Positions 7,615 to 17,539 of a stretch of DNA of 63,012 nucleotides are shown one piece after another (positions within the stretch are counted from its first letter, which is position 1; each line of letters starts with the position of its first letter). Both the position numbers and the translations under genes were made by a program. The notes under the pieces are model-generated. The model was given only the letters and a program-made list of their open reading frames with translations. It did not search any database and was not told where the DNA came from. The DNA comes from Acidobacteriota bacterium (GTDB lineage: Bacteria > Acidobacteriota > Terriglobia > Bryobacterales > Bryobacteraceae), in the NCBI GenBank assembly GCA_947470805.1, contig CANIVU010000047.1, forward strand, positions 1 to 63,012, written 5' to 3'.

Positions 7615-10433
7615 TAGAACGAGTACCTCATGCCGAATTGGAAGTTGCGGCCGGACCGTGTGGAGGTGACGCGGCCGAAATCGGCGGCGCCATCGCGGTT
7701 GACGACGGCGCCGGTGCAGCCGGTGATGGAGCAGGCGGCGTTGAGGTGGTTAGTGAGGTTTTCCGATTCGGCGATGAGTTCCAGGAAGTGGTGTTCGGCA
7801 ACCTTGATGCGGCGGGTGAGGCGGAAATCGATTTGGAAGAAGCCGGGGCCGGTGAAGGAGTTGCGGGAGCGGAAGGGGAGGCGGTCGTTAAGGACGAGGT
7901 CGTTGTTGAGATCGGTGCCGGAAAGGGGGTTGATCATGTAGCCGGAGTTGAAGAAGACGACGGAGGAAAGTTCGAAGCCGTAGAAGTATTTAGGCGCCCA
8001 GAGGCCCTGCATGACCCAGTTGTGGCGGACGTCAGCGTTGGCGTTGCCACGGTCGCGGAGTCGGTTGGTGGGATCGGTGAGGGCGCCGCCTTCGAGGTCG
8101 CCTTCGGCGATGGCGTGGGACCAGCTCCAGGTGGTGGAGAGTTGGAGGCCCTGGCTGAAGCGTTTAGTGAGGGTGAGATCGAAGGCGTGGTAGTTGTTGT
8201 TGGCGCCGGATTCGGTTAGGTTGATGGCGCGGAATCGAGTGTCGGGCCGGCCGGCGGTGCCGCGGAAGACGGGGCGGCCATCGGCGAGGAAGCTGGCCGG
8301 GGCGCTTAGGTTGATATCACGGGTGTAGGGGGCGAAGCGGTGGCCCCAGTAGCCGTACTGGACGTTGACGGCAACGTCTTTGAGGATCTGGCGCTGGAGC
8401 TGGAGGCTGGCGTTGTGGCCGTACATGACTTGATAGTCTTTGGCGAAGGCGGTGATGTTGGGCGGGGTTTGGAAGGTGGGGTCGGCGGAGGCGAGGAGGT
8501 TGGGGTAGAGCGGGGAGCGGGCGTCGGTCCCGGGGATGGTGTAGCTGAGCACGCGGCGGCCGTTGACGAGTGCGCCGTTGGCGGAGGTGCCGAGGCTGGG
8601 GTTATCGAAGAAGATGCCGTAGCCGCCGCGGAGGACGGTTTTGTTGTCGCGCATGGGGGACCAGGAGAAGCCAAAGCGGGGGGCCCAGTTGTTCATGTCG
8701 TTCTGGACGCGGCGGGAGAGTTCGTAAGGCGCTTTGTCGTCGAGGACGGGATTGAGGACGGCTTCGTAGCGGATGCCGAAGTTGAGGGTGAGGCGGGGGT
8801 GGATGCGGAACTCGTCCTGGGCGAAGAAGTTGACGAAGTGGTAGCGGAGGGGGACGGCGTTTTCGCCGAGGTCCTGGGCGAGCTGGGTGTAGGTGTAGGG
8901 GCGGCTGGTGGAGGGGTCGATGGTGCGGGCGACCGTGCGGAGGTATTGATCGAGCGGGGTGACGGCGGCGCGGCCGGCGGCGGCGGGCAGGCCGCCGAAG
9001 GTGAAGAGGCGGTTGAGCGCGGCGGTGATTTGGAAGCCGGTGGTCTGGTAATCGACGCCGGTTTTGATGGTGTGGCGGCCGTGGGACCAGGTGAGGTTAT
9101 CGATGACCTGGGTAGAGGTTTCGACCGAGCCGGAGCCGGCGAGCGGGTTGACGCCGAAGCTGGCGACTCCGGTGATGTTGACCTGGGCGCCGTTCGGTTC
9201 GCCGGGGACATAGGTATCGCGGGTTTCGGCGCGGCGGTTGATGCCGAAGCGGACTTCGTTGAGGAGGGTGGGGGAGATGACGGTTGCCAGCTGGCCGGCG
9301 CCGCCGTTCATGCGGTCTTCGAAGGAGAGTGAGCGAGAGATGGTGGTGAGGGCGCCGCCGCCGCCGGGTTGATCGTTGGTGAAGCGGTTGTAGCGGAGGA
9401 AGCCGGAGTTTTTGGAGTTGATGATGAAGTTGAGTTTGGCGCTGGGAGTGTGGAAGGTTTCGCCGAAGGGAGAGTCGACGAGGTCCGATGCCGGGAGGTT
9501 CAGGGCCTTGGCGGCTTCGGGGAGGATGGTGACGGGGGCGGGAGTTTTGAGCGGGTTGTATTCGTCGTTGATGAAGAAGAAGAGGCGGTCTTTCTTCAGC
9601 GTGCCGGAGAGGTTGCCGGCGACCATCCACCAGGATTGTTCGGCCTTCTTGACGGCGAGCGGGGAGCGTGCGGAGGTGGCGAGCGGACGATACAGGCCCA
9701 TGCCGGAGCCGTGGAGTTCGTTGGAACCGGAGCGGCTGATGACGTTGATGATGCCCCCGGCGGCGCGGCCGAATTCGGCAGAGTAGGCGCCGGAGAGGAC
9801 CTGCATTTCCTGGACGGATTCGGGGGTGGAGATGACAAGGCGGATTTGGCGATTGGTGCGGCGCTGGGAGTTGTCGAGCCCGTCGACGGTCCAGGTGGAG
9901 CGGGAGTGGCCGCCGAAGGTGAACTGGGTGGTGCCGAAGCCAGTGGAGGGGATGCCCTTCACGCCGGGGCCGAGGAGGTGGAAGTTGTAGACGTTGCGGG
10001 AGGTGATGGGGAGGGTGCGGACGGCCTTTTCGTTGAGGACTTCGCCCTGGGCGACGTCGCCGGAGACGGAGACGAGAGCAGCGTCGGCATTGACGGTGAC
10101 GGATTCGGCGGCGGTGCCGACTTTGAGAATGATATCGATGCGGGCCTGCTGGCCGACGGTGAGGCGGATGCCGGTTTGTTGATAGTCGGAGAAGCCGGGG
10201 GCGGAGGCTCGGAGGTCGTATTCACCGACGCGGAGGAGGGGGAAGCGGAAGTAGCCGTCCTGGTTGGCGAGGATGGGGAATTCGGTGTTGGTGCCACGGC
10301 TGCGGGCCGTGATTTTCGCGGCTGGAATGGAAGCGCCGGATTCATCTCGGATGTAGCCGTTGAGGGCGGCGTCGGTGGCGTTGGATTGGGCGTAAAGGGC
10401 GAAGGTGGCCAGGGCGAGGGCGAGTAACTTCAT
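7614..10433 (-). CDS. TonB-dependent receptor with N-terminal carboxypeptidase-regulatory domain
   Basis: A 939-residue outer-membrane receptor. A signal peptide (MKLLALALATFALYAQ) is followed by a carboxypeptidase-regulatory-like sandwich (about 25-105: LNGYIRDESGASIPAAKITA). Next comes the plug (about 130-245: VRTLPITSRNVYNFHLLGPG, STWTVDGLDNSQRRTN, EFGRAAGGIINVISRSGSN). The rest is the barrel, ending MRYSF with the terminal Phe expected for BAM assembly. It should import an oligomer too large for porins, powered by TonB-ExbBD; ligand unknown. It is first in an operon with the S1/P1-like and DUF218 genes, so a phosphorylated or nucleic-acid-derived substrate is possible (inference). I see no clear Shine-Dalgarno sequence. 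Confidence 0.9.
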   Translation of the reverse strand: MKLLALALATFALYAQSNATDAALNGYIRDESGASIPAAKITARSRGTNTEFPILANQDGYFRFPLLRVGEYDLRASAPGFSDYQQTGIRLTVGQQARIDIILKVGTAAESVTVNADAALVSVSGDVAQGEVLNEKAVRTLPITSRNVYNFHLLGPGVKGIPSTGFGTTQFTFGGHSRSTWTVDGLDNSQRRTNRQIRLVISTPESVQEMQVLSGAYSAEFGRAAGGIINVISRSGSNELHGSGMGLYRPLATSARSPLAVKKAEQSWWMVAGNLSGTLKKDRLFFFINDEYNPLKTPAPVTILPEAAKALNLPASDLVDSPFGETFHTPSAKLNFIINSKNSGFLRYNRFTNDQPGGGGALTTISRSLSFEDRMNGGAGQLATVISPTLLNEVRFGINRRAETRDTYVPGEPNGAQVNITGVASFGVNPLAGSGSVETSTQVIDNLTWSHGRHTIKTGVDYQTTGFQITAALNRLFTFGGLPAAAGRAAVTPLDQYLRTVARTIDPSTSRPYTYTQLAQDLGENAVPLRYHFVNFFAQDEFRIHPRLTLNFGIRYEAVLNPVLDDKAPYELSRRVQNDMNNWAPRFGFSWSPMRDNKTVLRGGYGIFFDNPSLGTSANGALVNGRRVLSYTIPGTDARSPLYPNLLASADPTFQTPPNITAFAKDYQVMYGHNASLQLQRQILKDVAVNVQYGYWGHRFAPYTRDINLSAPASFLADGRPVFRGTAGRPDTRFRAINLTESGANNNYHAFDLTLTKRFSQGLQLSTTWSWSHAIAEGDLEGGALTDPTNRLRDRGNANADVRHNWVMQGLWAPKYFYGFELSSVVFFNSGYMINPLSGTDLNNDLVLNDRLPFRSRNSFTGPGFFQIDFRLTRRIKVAEHHFLELIAESENLTNHLNAACSITGCTGAVVNRDGAADFGRVTSTRSGRNFQFGMRYSF

Positions 10434-10482
10434 GCAGGACAGCGTAGCGGGCGTATGTTTCGCCGCGATTTGCGCTGCATGA
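10430..10482. repeat. Inverted repeat across the receptor start
   Basis: TCATGCAG (10430-10437) and CTGCATGA (10475-10482) are perfect 8-bp inverted arms separated by 37 bp. The left arm covers the start codon of the TonB receptor gene. It may be an operator or a messenger structure, or chance; no other support. Confidence 0.25.
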
Positions 10483-10526
10483 CAGTTTGGTTTTGCCTTC
10501 GTCCTTCTGCCGAGAAGCGAGGGTTT

Positions 10527-11429
10527 CTAGTGGGCTTCGAAGAGGTGCGAGATGTCCTGGTAGCCGTTCATGGCGAGGCGGGCGGAGTTGCCCGTGCCGC
10601 CGAAGCGGGGCCGGTGCCAGTGCATGCGCGGGGCGTAGACGATGTCGCCATCGGTGGCGTAGATCATGCCTGCGCCTTCCATCTTGTATTCGATGGTGCC
10701 GAGGAGGACGACCCAGAATTCGGCGCATTCGGGGTGGAAGTGGCCTTTGTCGGAGTCCTTGGCGGGCGGGAGTTTGGCGACGTCGCCGAAGATGATGTTG
10801 GAGACGGCGCGGTCGTCGGCGATGAAGCGGCGCTGGGATTCGGTGCCGTTGACGACGTTGGCGAAGTCGATGTAGGGGCGGTTGCCGCCTTCGTATTTGC
10901 CTTGGCCGGCGACGGTGGTTTTCAGGAATTCATAGCCGGGAACGTCGGGCGGTTTTTCGTCGGAGGGGTATTGGGTTTTGGCTTTGGCGATGTTGACTTC
11001 AAAGCGCAGGGACGGTTCGGTGCCGACGGTTTCCATCTTGTAGAAAGTCCGGTAGGGGACCTGGACGAGGTAGCCTTTCTTGGCGACGAAGGGCTCCTGT
11101 CCATCGATGGTGAAACGGATCTGGCCGGCCTGGATGACCCACCATTCGCGGGTATCGGGGTGCATGCGGCGGCGGGTGGACGCGCCGGGAGCCATTTGGA
11201 TGTATTGGGCGTTGAGGTGTTCGTCATCGACGACGAGATGGGACCAGTTGGCCTGGCCTTTGTGGGCGGCGAGAACTTCGGCGAGTTTGGTGTGGGGCTT
11301 GTGCGGGCCGGTCCAGCCGGGCAGTTTGGTGGCTTTGGGGGACCAGACAGTTTGGGATACCACTTCTGGTTTTTTCTGGGCGCTGGCGGTGAGGATTACC
11401 AGCGCGGCGAGTGCTATGGCTTTGGTCAT
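10527..11429 (-). CDS. Exported bicupin protein
   Basis: The frame is open upstream, but the ATG at 11429 follows AAAGGA and opens a signal peptide (MTKAIALAALVILTASAQ), so it is taken as the start; 300 residues. There are two cupin domains. The first is around 100-160 (HPDTREWWVIQAGQIRFTID). The second is around 220-285, with GHFHPECAEFWVVLLGTIEY (H-x-H ... E metal-binding motif 1) and GDIVYAPRMHWHRP (motif 2). The second domain keeps the His/Glu ligands and is the likelier catalytic or binding site. It is last in an operon behind GMC oxidoreductase and gluconate-dehydrogenase subunit 3 genes (14-bp gap), suggesting sugar-acid or aromatic metabolism in the periplasm. Exact function unknown. 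Confidence 0.75.
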   Translation of the reverse strand: MTKAIALAALVILTASAQKKPEVVSQTVWSPKATKLPGWTGPHKPHTKLAEVLAAHKGQANWSHLVVDDEHLNAQYIQMAPGASTRRRMHPDTREWWVIQAGQIRFTIDGQEPFVAKKGYLVQVPYRTFYKMETVGTEPSLRFEVNIAKAKTQYPSDEKPPDVPGYEFLKTTVAGQGKYEGGNRPYIDFANVVNGTESQRRFIADDRAVSNIIFGDVAKLPPAKDSDKGHFHPECAEFWVVLLGTIEYKMEGAGMIYATDGDIVYAPRMHWHRPRFGGTGNSARLAMNGYQDISHLFEAH

Positions 11430-11443
11430 ACGGGGTCCTTTGC

Positions 11444-12046
11444 TCAGGCTTCGTCTTCCCAGCCCTTGATCTTCCGGCCGGTGATTTGTTCGAGACTTTT
11501 CGGGGTGCGTTTGGCTGTTAGTTCGCTCTCCAGGCGGTAACTCATGACGGGGCCGGGGAAGTTGATCATCTTCCAACCGACGAGGTTGGCGTTGCCGCCG
11601 TGGAGCGGATCGCAGAACATGCCTTCGATGGTGTGGGCGCGGAGTTGGGCGAAGAAGGGCGTCCTTTCGATGGCGGTGAGGCGGCGGTCCTGCTCCTCGG
11701 GGGACTGGGCGGCGAAATCGGGGCCGAGGGTGGGGATGCCTTCGCGGTAGATCTGCTGGGGCGTGGCCTTGTCCTGGTTGCCGTGTTCGGGGACGCTCTT
11801 GATCCAGGGGCCCTTCGTGTAGCGATATTTGTCGCGGCCGTGGGGGCCGGCGAGTTGGCGGTCGATGTAGATGACGACGGCGGCGTCGGTGGCGCCGGGG
11901 GTCTCGCTATCGGCAGGGAAGATGCGTTCGGCGGCGGCGGTGATGGCTGTTGCTTCTTCGGCGGTGAAGAAGCGGAGTTGTACCTTTTGCTGGGCTTTCA
12001 GGAGCAGCGCGCTGGCGGGGAGGATGATGAATTCGCGGCGTTTCAT
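11444..12046 (-). CDS. Gluconate 2-dehydrogenase subunit 3 family protein
   Basis: A 200-residue Tat-signal protein (KRREFIILPASALLL) with the subunit-3 pattern: FFTAEEATAITAAAERIFPA, DAAVVIYIDRQLAG, then AQSPEEQDRRLTAIERTPFFAQLRAHTIEGMFCDPLHGGNA and VGWKMINFPG. In known enzymes this small subunit escorts the FAD (GMC) subunit through the Tat pathway and sits in a membrane-bound dehydrogenase that oxidises sugars or sugar acids in the periplasm. It overlaps the GMC gene by 4 bp. No gene for a cytochrome c subunit, the usual third component, is present here. Confidence 0.9.
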   Translation of the reverse strand: MKRREFIILPASALLLKAQQKVQLRFFTAEEATAITAAAERIFPADSETPGATDAAVVIYIDRQLAGPHGRDKYRYTKGPWIKSVPEHGNQDKATPQQIYREGIPTLGPDFAAQSPEEQDRRLTAIERTPFFAQLRAHTIEGMFCDPLHGGNANLVGWKMINFPGPVMSYRLESELTAKRTPKSLEQITGRKIKGWEDEA

Positions 12047-13830
12047 GCGAGGGCTCCGGGGTGTTTCAGGTATTTGTCGATGAGGGCGTCGGCGGCGCGG
12101 AGGGTGAAGGCGAGAGCGGTGAGGGTGGGGTTGGTGGCGCCGGCGTGGGGGAAGGCGGAGGCGCCGATGACCCAGAGGTTGGGCATGTTCCAGTGCTGGT
12201 TGTAGGTGTTTACGACGCCATCGGCGGGCGTGTCGCTCATGATGGCGCCGCCGTGGAGATGGGTGGTGGCGTATGCGGCGGTTTGGTAGCGGCCGGAGCG
12301 GCGGCCATCAGCGCGGCCCGTGCTTTGGACGAGGCGGCCACCGGAGACGGAGGCGATTTCCTTGGCCATTTGATCGGCGATTTTGGTGGCGAAGGCGCGC
12401 ATGCGCATTTCGTGGTCGGTCCAATCGATGGTGGTGCGGAGAAGAGGGTCGCCCCATTTGTCGGTATAAGTGGGGTCTAAGTCGAGGTAGTTTTGTTTGT
12501 AAGGTAAGTGCTCGGCTTCGAAGCGGGCGGTGCCGCCGATGCGGTCGTTATATTTGAGGGCGGCCTTCTTCCATTCGGCGCCCCAGTTGCGGGAGACTTC
12601 GCCGGCGGGGATGTTGCCGAAGGAGGAGATGGGGAGGCCGGAGCCGCCGCCACCGCCGACGAAGGTGCCGCCGCGGAGGATGCCTGCGTCGGGGTCGAGG
12701 CGGTTAAAGCTGTCGAAATCGGAAAAGGACATGCCCTGGCCACCGGCGCGGGCGTAGCCTTGAAGCGGCTTGTCATAAACGATTTGGGCGCTGGAGCCGC
12801 CGGACATTTGATGGGTGAAGTTGCGGCCGAGCGTGCCAACGCCCGTGGCGGGGTTGTAGGGGGTGCCGATTTGAGAGAGTAGCAACAGGCGTGTATTGCC
12901 GGTGGGGAAGGCGCTGGTGATGACGATGGAGGCAGGTTGGGTGACTTCGCGGCCTTTTTCGTCCATGTAAGTGACGCCTGTGGCGCGGCCGTCCTTGTGG
13001 AGGATGCGGCGGACCCAGGCGTGGTTGCGGAGGGTGAAATTGGACTTACGGCGGAGGACGGGGAGCAGGACGTTGGTGGGCTGCGCTTTGGCGCTGACCA
13101 TGCAGCCGTACAGCCCGCAATAGCCGCAGTAGGCGCAGCCGGGGCGGAAGACGCCGTCGGGGTTCTTGTAGTCGAAGGGAAGTGTGGCTGCTGGGGTGAT
13201 GTAGGGATGGTAGCCGAGCGCCTGCGCGGCCTTTTCAAAGACCGTCATGGGTAGGGACTGGCGGTGGGGGCCGACGGGGAATTCCTTGGAACGGGGGCCT
13301 TCGAAGATGTTGCCGCCCTCGACGAGGCGGCCCTGGATGTTACCGGCTTTGCCACCGATGCCGAGCAGTGTTTCGACCTTGGTGTAGTAAGGTTCGATGT
13401 CCTTCCAGGTGACGGTCCAATCCTGGGCGGCGAGGCCTTCGGGCATGCGGGCATCGCCGAAGCGCTGTTTCAGGGCCGTTTTGAGGGTGAAGGTATCTTC
13501 GGGGTAGCGGCAGGCGAAGCCGGCCCAGTGTTCGCCGGAGCCGCCGGTGCCGGTGCCGATGCGGACGTGGCCGGGGCTGCGGACGGGGGCGGCGGTGTCC
13601 TTGCTGGAATGGCGATGGGTCATCGTTTCTTCGGCCGCGTTCTGCATCATACGCAGGCGGAGCGAGTAATCGACTTCGTCCATGGCGTTGGCGTATTCGG
13701 CGAGGGATCGGGCGGGGCCGCGTTCGAGGACGACGATTTCGAGGCTCGTGCGGGTGGCGAGTTCCTTCGCAATGGCCAAGCCTGTCCAGCCACCACCGCA
13801 GATGACGACATCTACCTTCTTCAGTTGCAT
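12043..13830 (-). CDS. GMC-family FAD oxidoreductase (gluconate 2-dehydrogenase-like large subunit)
   Basis: A 595-residue flavoprotein. It has an N-terminal dinucleotide fold (VDVVICGGGWTGLAIAKELA, then VVLERG) and VRIGTGTGGSGEHWAG, the region that meets the FAD. A Cys-rich stretch, PGCAYCGYCGLYGCMVSAK, could hold a metal or disulfides. The C-terminal GMC block includes THLHGGAIMSD and LWVIGASAFPHAGATNPTLT. It has no signal peptide, which fits export in complex with the Tat-borne subunit 3 encoded next. Predicted reaction: periplasmic oxidation of a sugar, sugar acid or alcohol. It is first in a three-gene operon with a near-consensus promoter upstream. Confidence 0.9.
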   Translation of the reverse strand: MQLKKVDVVICGGGWTGLAIAKELATRTSLEIVVLERGPARSLAEYANAMDEVDYSLRLRMMQNAAEETMTHRHSSKDTAAPVRSPGHVRIGTGTGGSGEHWAGFACRYPEDTFTLKTALKQRFGDARMPEGLAAQDWTVTWKDIEPYYTKVETLLGIGGKAGNIQGRLVEGGNIFEGPRSKEFPVGPHRQSLPMTVFEKAAQALGYHPYITPAATLPFDYKNPDGVFRPGCAYCGYCGLYGCMVSAKAQPTNVLLPVLRRKSNFTLRNHAWVRRILHKDGRATGVTYMDEKGREVTQPASIVITSAFPTGNTRLLLLSQIGTPYNPATGVGTLGRNFTHQMSGGSSAQIVYDKPLQGYARAGGQGMSFSDFDSFNRLDPDAGILRGGTFVGGGGGSGLPISSFGNIPAGEVSRNWGAEWKKAALKYNDRIGGTARFEAEHLPYKQNYLDLDPTYTDKWGDPLLRTTIDWTDHEMRMRAFATKIADQMAKEIASVSGGRLVQSTGRADGRRSGRYQTAAYATTHLHGGAIMSDTPADGVVNTYNQHWNMPNLWVIGASAFPHAGATNPTLTALAFTLRAADALIDKYLKHPGALA

Positions 13831-13844
13831 TTCGATTCCAGGGA

Positions 13845-13873
13845 AGTATATGTCGCAGGAGGAGGGATGACAA
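13845..13873 (-). promoter_or_regulatory. Near-consensus sigma-70-type promoter for the GMC operon
   Basis: On the minus strand TTGTCA (13873-13868, 5/6 to consensus) and TATACT (13850-13845, 5/6) are separated by exactly 17 bp. The ATG begins at 13830, so transcription should start only about 8 nt before it. No good Shine-Dalgarno sequence fits such a short leader, which suggests near-leaderless translation. Confidence 0.65.
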
Positions 13874-13981
13874 GGCTGTGGCTTCCCTGCGGGAGCTTGC
13901 GTCGAGGCCCCAATATCCGCCTGGAAATACGGGTATGTTGTGCTACTTTATTGGGTTATCGTTTCGGAAAGAGATCCCAAC

Positions 13982-16568
13982 ATGAGCCGTTCAATTATTT
14001 TGCTCTTGCCGGCATTCGTGTCCGTTGTCGCTGCTGGAGCGCCTTCGGTAAACACCGCGAGTTTGCCTCTTGCGTTCGAGGCCGCGCCTGGGACCTCCCA
14101 ATATTTGGCGCGTGGCGCCGGCTTGCATGTGGCCGTTCAGTCGACCGGCGTCGACGTGCATGCGGGTAAGCGATCGGGGCCGGCCGCGGCCATTCGCTTG
14201 CATTTTGCGGGCGCCAGTGCGAAGGCGGTTGCCAGCGCTAGTGATAGATTGCCGGGGACTTCTAACTACTTTATCGGCTCCGATCCGAGTAAGTGGCGGA
14301 CGGGTGTTTCTACGTTTGCGCAGGTTGCTTTTCAGGGCGTCGATCCGGGCATCGATGTCGTTTATTACGGCAACCAGAGCCGGCTTGAATACGATATTTC
14401 GCGTGCACGCGGGGGCGAATCCCTCGGCGATCCGCCTGGAATTTGACGGCTCCGCGCGGCCATCGCTTTCGCCTGAGGGTGACCTGCTCGTTGGTGAGTT
14501 GTTGCAGCACCGTCCGGTGGCTTACCAGAACGCTCCGAATGGGCGGGTGCCGGTGGATTGCCGGTATGTGATTCGGCAGTCTGGAGAGGTGGCGTTGGCT
14601 CTGGGTGCTTATGACCGCAACCGTGAACTGATCATCGATCCTGTTCTGAGCTATGCCAGCTATATGGGCGGCACACTGAACGACGGCGTGACGAGTATTA
14701 AGGTGGACGCGGCCGGTAGCGTGTATATGACCGGATTCACCGCTTCATCGAATTTTCCCGCAAAGGGCGGGAGCCAGAATTCTTACGGCGGGTCCAATTC
14801 AGAACAACGACAGGGCCAGTTTGGCGACGCGTTTGTTGCCAAATTGAACCCGGCTGGAACTGCCGTGGTGTATGCCACCTATCTGGGCGGCAGTGGCGAG
14901 GATTTGGCGACTTCCATCGCCATTGATTCTGCAGGCAACGCGTATGTTGCGGGTAGCACGCAATCGGCCAATTTTCCGGTTTCGGCTTCCGCTCCGCAGC
15001 GCGTTTATAGAGGGTTCACAAACGACAACGGATTCTATAACCCCGGCGACGGCTTTGCGGTGAAACTGAACGCCGCCGGTAACCAGTTGGTCTATGCCAC
15101 CTATTTGGGCGGCGGGTTGAACGACCTGGCGATGGGAATTGCGGTGGACAATGGCGGCAACGCGGTGGTGGTTGGGGCGACGACGTCTTCCGATTTCCCT
15201 ACGACGGCTGGGGCTGCCGTCCGCGTCTATCGCGGCGCAAATAACACCGGTCCCAATTTCGGACCCAGCATCGCCGGCGATGGGTTCATCACGATCATCA
15301 ACGCCGCGGGTTCGGCGTTTAACTACTCGACGTTTTTCGGAGGCGCGGGCCGCGATGGGGTGAGTTGTGTTGCTCTTGATGCGCAGAACAATATCTATGT
15401 CGGCGGGCTGACGCTGTCGAGCGATTTTCCTGTGACGCCGGGCGCGTTCCAGAGCACGTTTAAGGGCGTCCCGACCATTACCAATGGGGCCACGACGGTG
15501 CCTGGTGATGGCTTCGTAGCCAAGTTTGATTTCGGGGGCAAGGTTCCTGCGCAGCCGGCGAGGATCAACGTGGTCGCCGGCTTCTCTGGCGCGGGAACGG
15601 TTTCGGCGCGACTGGCGACACCTTTTACCGTGGAAGTGTTGGATGCCGCGGGTGCCGGTGTCGCCAATGCTGTGGTGACGTTCGCGGCCACGGGCGCCAG
15701 CGTCAGTCCCGCAAGTGCGACCACCGATGCCCAGGGCCGCGCGTCGACGACCGTGACCCTTGGGGCGACAGCGGGCAGCGGTTCGGTGACCGCAACGGTG
15801 GCTGGGCTTCCTGTTGCCACGGCTGCGCTCACCATTTCTCCGGCGGCGCAAGGGCCGGTGGTCAGTGCCGTGGTGAATGGCGCGAGCTTCCTGCCGGCGC
15901 TGGCTGGCGGATCCTGGATTACGGCCTACGTGAACGTTACCGCTGCGGCGAACGCTACGGCCACAACCGTACCGCTTCCGACTACGCTCGGTGGCTTCCG
16001 CATTCTGGTGAATGGCACGCCGATCCCGATGTATCTGGTGTTCGCGCTTTCGCCGGGAACGCAGTTGAACGCGCAGCTTCCCTATGGCTTGGTGAGTGGA
16101 ACCGCGCAGGTCATCGTTGAACAAAACGGCGTGCCGTCGGCGGCGTTCCCGATTACCGTGCAGCCGAGTGCCCCTGGAATCTTCGTGTTCGGCAACAACC
16201 GGGCGGTGGCGCAGAACGTTGCGCCGGACGGTTCGGTGTCTGTTAACACGGCCGACAACGGGGTGCCGGCCGGCGACTACATCATTGCCTACTTCACGGG
16301 GCAGGGCGCTTTGAACAATCCCGTTCCCACCGGCGGCCTTGCGAGCGGCAGCCCGCTCTCCATTCCAACGTTGCCGTACTCGGCGACGCTGGACGGCGCT
16401 CCGGTTCCGATTGCCTTCCTCGGTATGACGCCCGGCCAGATTGCACTCGGTCAGGCAAACATCCAGATTCCGCGGGAAACCAAGCCGGGGACGTATCCAC
16501 TCGTTATCCGGATTGGTGACACTTCCAGCAACGGGCCGTTACTCACCGTCAATGCTCCACGTCCATGA
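13982..16568 (+). pseudogene. Secreted SBBP-repeat / Ig-like / TIGR03437-like protein, broken by a +1 frameshift
   Basis: The ATG at 13982 opens a signal peptide (MSRSIILLLPAFVSVVAAGA) and a domain that precedes SBBP repeats in related proteins (LPGTSNYFIGSDPSKW, VDPGIDVVYYGNQSRLEYD). The frame then stops at about 14446. The continuation (FRVHAGANPSAIRLEFDG) is in the next frame and runs to 16568; dropping base 14396 joins them into 861 residues. The second part has SBBP beta-propeller repeats (DAAGSVYMTGFTASSNFPA, DSAGNAYVAGSTQSANFPV and others) and an Ig/Big-1-like domain (TVEVLDAAGAGVANAVVTFA). It ends in a TIGR03437-like domain (VVSAVVNGASFLPALAGGSW) common in Solibacter. Its stop overlaps the HlyD gene by 4 bp. 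It may be a real mutation or a read error. Confidence 0.8.
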
Positions 16569-17539
16569 ACACTCGGGCCAATTGGCGGTTGATTCTTGCA
16601 ATTGCTGCCATTTTTCTGTCGTTGGGCGTTGGGTTTACGCTCGCTACAACCAACGGGACGGGAAGCGGTCACAGCGGCTTGCCGGGGGCCATCACGGTAC
16701 CGATCCAGCCTGTCACTGTTCTGGTGCCGACGAAGTCTGGCGGAGTTGTTGCCGAAGTGTTTGGAAAGCCTGGAGACCGTGTCGCCAAGGGCAGCCTCCT
16801 GCTTCGTTTGGAGACTGGTCCACTGGGCGCGCAGCGGCGTAACTTGGCCTCTGCGCTCCGGGTGACTCGTGCGGCGTTGCAATCGTCGAAGGAACTCTCG
16901 GTGCTTCCGGCGGGGCTTCGATCAGCGGTGATTGAGGTCCACCCGGATGTGATGGCGGCCGAGGATCGTTACGTTCGCGCCGTTGCCGGGCTTGATCGGG
17001 CCCGATCGTCTTCGGCTGAGGCGGAATGGAATCAAGCCGCCGCCGAACGGACTCTCGTGCGGGAGCGCCTGAGCCGTTCGCTTTCCGCTACCGGCGCGGC
17101 GGGCGATCTGGCGGCGATGATTCCCTTGCTCGAAGGCAGGATCCGGGACATCGACCAGAGCCTGGCTGATAGCGACGTTCGCGCGACGACCGATGGTGTG
17201 ATCGATATTCTGGATCTCCGTGCCGGAGACCGTTTGCTACCGGGAGGTGCGGCCGCGGTTTTGGTGCTCGCGGGCGATTATTTCTGCGAGTTTCCGGTGC
17301 CCGTCGCGGACTCTGGGGAGCTGCGGGTCGGGCTGGAATCCAGTGGTACGATCGGCCCGGGCCGGGAGGCGATCCGGTGGCGCATTGAACGGCTTGGGTT
17401 GCGAACGATTCCCGTTGGGTTCCGGGAGAACCGGCAGGTGGCGCAGGAGACGCAGGTGCGAGCCCGGTTTTCGGCGGGCGAGACGGTACGTGGCTCGCTG
17501 GCGGTGTTGGAACTTCCCAGGCTTCGGGCTACCCAATGA
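16565..17539 (+). CDS. HlyD-type membrane fusion (periplasmic adaptor) protein
   Basis: A 324-residue protein with one N-terminal membrane anchor (about 7-28). A first lipoyl half-motif follows (VLVPTKSGGVVAEVFGKPGDRVAKGSLLLRLE, about 57-88). Then come a long alpha-helical hairpin (about 95-190, Ala/Arg/Glu rich) and the second lipoyl half (DVRATTDGVIDILDLRAGDRLLPGG), with a short beta-barrel to the end. Such adaptors link an inner-membrane ABC exporter to the periplasm or outer membrane. It overlaps the preceding SBBP gene by 4 bp and the ATPase gene by 4 bp. No outer-membrane factor gene is nearby. Confidence 0.83.
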   Translation: MNTRANWRLILAIAAIFLSLGVGFTLATTNGTGSGHSGLPGAITVPIQPVTVLVPTKSGGVVAEVFGKPGDRVAKGSLLLRLETGPLGAQRRNLASALRVTRAALQSSKELSVLPAGLRSAVIEVHPDVMAAEDRYVRAVAGLDRARSSSAEAEWNQAAAERTLVRERLSRSLSATGAAGDLAAMIPLLEGRIRDIDQSLADSDVRATTDGVIDILDLRAGDRLLPGGAAAVLVLAGDYFCEFPVPVADSGELRVGLESSGTIGPGREAIRWRIERLGLRTIPVGFRENRQVAQETQVRARFSAGETVRGSLAVLELPRLRATQ

